Assembly (NCBI RefSeq): GCF_032883915.1
Contig: NZ_CP120717.1
Location: 874,501-938,500 of the forward strand
From: Endozoicomonas sp. 8E
GTDB taxonomy: Bacteria; Pseudomonadota; Gammaproteobacteria; Pseudomonadales; Endozoicomonadaceae
Direction: 5' to 3'
DNA: 64,000 nucleotides
The stretch's first letter is position 1, and every line of letters starts with the position of its first letter. The notes below the pieces were generated by a model. That model did not search any database, had not been told where the DNA came from, and was given only the letters and a program-made list of their open reading frames with translations. The position numbers and the translations under genes were made by a program. This document shows, one piece after another, positions 63,351-64,000 of this stretch.

Positions 63351-63844
63351 CAGGACTGCCCTCCCTTTTCGTCCTCAAAGTTCTGGAGCAGGTTTTCGAC
63401 CCTTTTCAGCTCCAGATGTGTAAACTGATGTTTTCTGGCATCTTTCAAGGCACTTTTATAAATCACTTCAGCAATGCCTCTTTCCTTCAGAGCCAGATAG
63501 CAATCGCCCATATAGACTTTGGCCAGTGGATTACTGATATCCATTCGCGCAGCGTATTCGAGGGTTTTGATGGCCTGACCGTAGGTCTTCAGCATCATCT
63601 GACAGGAACCCAGGCAAAGAAAGTTACGGGCATTCCAGTGATCATAAAAGCAGAGATATTGGAAGATTTTGGCAGCCTCTTCAAAGTGACCATTCTGGTA
63701 CTGGCTGTAGCCATGGGAATAAATGGACTCAAGGGCTTTCTCACTCATCTGGTTGGCTTCTGCCAGCGTTCCTCCAGTGAGCAGGTATTCGGTGATAGTG
63801 GCCAGTTCCTGACTGTCAGGGGCCTGTAAGGGCTGTTTCGACAT
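63350..63844 (-). CDS. LcrH/SycD-type type III secretion chaperone
   Basis: A 164-residue cytoplasmic chaperone of the class that holds type III translocators before export. It has about three tetratricopeptide-like repeats: IYSHGYSQYQNGHFEEAAKIF, then FLCLGSCQMMLKTYGQAIKTL and AKVYMGDCYLALKERGIAEVI, the canonical pattern of SycD/LcrH/IpgC. Two candidate starts exist; the ATG at 63844 has AAGG nine bases upstream while the ATG at 63853 directly abuts it. The last base of its stop is the first base of the following gene's ATG, indicating translational coupling. Confidence 0.85.
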   Translation of the reverse strand: MSKQPLQAPDSQELATITEYLLTGGTLAEANQMSEKALESIYSHGYSQYQNGHFEEAAKIFQYLCFYDHWNARNFLCLGSCQMMLKTYGQAIKTLEYAARMDISNPLAKVYMGDCYLALKERGIAEVIYKSALKDARKHQFTHLELKRVENLLQNFEDEKGGQS

Positions 63845-63955
63845 CGACGGCATCCTTGCTGGTATATCAATTGACTGTTTCTAAAGGTATAGCATCCGCT
63901 TTCAATAGACTCCTGCCTGTTAAGACGAAAGTTATAAAAAGGTCTAATGAGTGGT

Positions 63956-64000
63956 TCAAGGTCCTTTCTTCGACTTATCGCCTGCCTTTTCAGGTTTGGC
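63956..64000 (-). CDS. C-terminal end of an upstream gene (partial)
   Basis: At the window edge the minus strand reads AKPEKAGDKSKKGP then TGA at 63958-63956. It looks like the lysine-rich tail of a protein whose gene precedes the chaperone gene, about 110 bases away, but 14 codons are too few to identify it. Confidence 0.35.
   Translation of the reverse strand, partial: AKPEKAGDKSKKGP

Overview
The window looks like a chromosomal segment of a marine, host-associated gammaproteobacterium, most consistent with Endozoicomonas or a close relative (inference). The reasons are a tRNA-Arg and housekeeping genes of gammaproteobacterial type (ygiQ, mdlAB, a DUF1244 gene, an aldo/keto reductase), a type III secretion chaperone/translocator pair, a giant two-partner-secretion adhesin, abundant Y1 (RAYT-like) transposase elements in several states of decay, and an ATP/ADP translocase of the kind best known from obligate intracellular bacteria. 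No database search was possible; all names rest on motif and family recognition.

Region 1 (1-5830, minus strand) is the first part of a BREX phage-defence operon, transcribed leftward in the order brxE-like, brxA, brxB, brxC, pglX. The genes overlap or nearly touch, and pglX runs off the window. A leading brxE suggests the type 6 layout. Region 2 (about 5.8-12.2 kb) is a mobile-element scrapyard beside tRNA-Arg(ACG). It holds two copies of one transposase element, one broken by a 19-bp deletion and one intact. Between them lie an AT-rich EamA permease, the C-terminal fragment of an isopenicillin-N-synthase-like oxygenase, a transporter N-terminus cut off by a solo element end, and an ADP-ribosylglycohydrolase-family gene. 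A pyrimidine-rich tandem repeat and a probable group II intron 3' remnant follow.

Region 3 (12.2-21.2 kb) groups five envelope or secreted genes: a 997-aa exported protein with four degenerate modules, a plastid/Chlamydia-type nucleotide translocase, an OprD-type porin, an exported HD-domain phosphohydrolase, and an exported multi-helix membrane protein. Together they suggest a locus for exploiting host nucleotides, which is an inference. A third, strongly decayed transposase relic ends this region. Region 4 (21.6-44 kb) is a two-partner secretion locus: a SapC-family gene, a 6,614-aa LktA/FHA-like TpsA adhesin with long tandem repeats, and its TpsB outer-membrane transporter. Hairpins sit before tpsA and between tpsA and tpsB. 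A membrane-anchored Mrr-like nuclease follows directly.

Region 5 (45.3-61.5 kb) is mostly ordinary. It contains an antitoxin fragment, a small exported protein, a peptide ABC importer operon (substrate-binding protein, two permeases, double ATPase; minus strand), a possible 37-aa peptide gene with a structured leader, a heterodimeric MdlAB-type ABC exporter with an antisense-oriented coiled-coil gene between its halves, an aldo/keto reductase, a DUF1244 gene and ygiQ. Region 6 (61.6-64 kb) has a nested long-palindrome element whose arm supplies the stop codon of a type III translocator-like gene. That gene is coupled to an LcrH/SycD-type chaperone gene, and the C-terminal end of another gene lies at the window edge.
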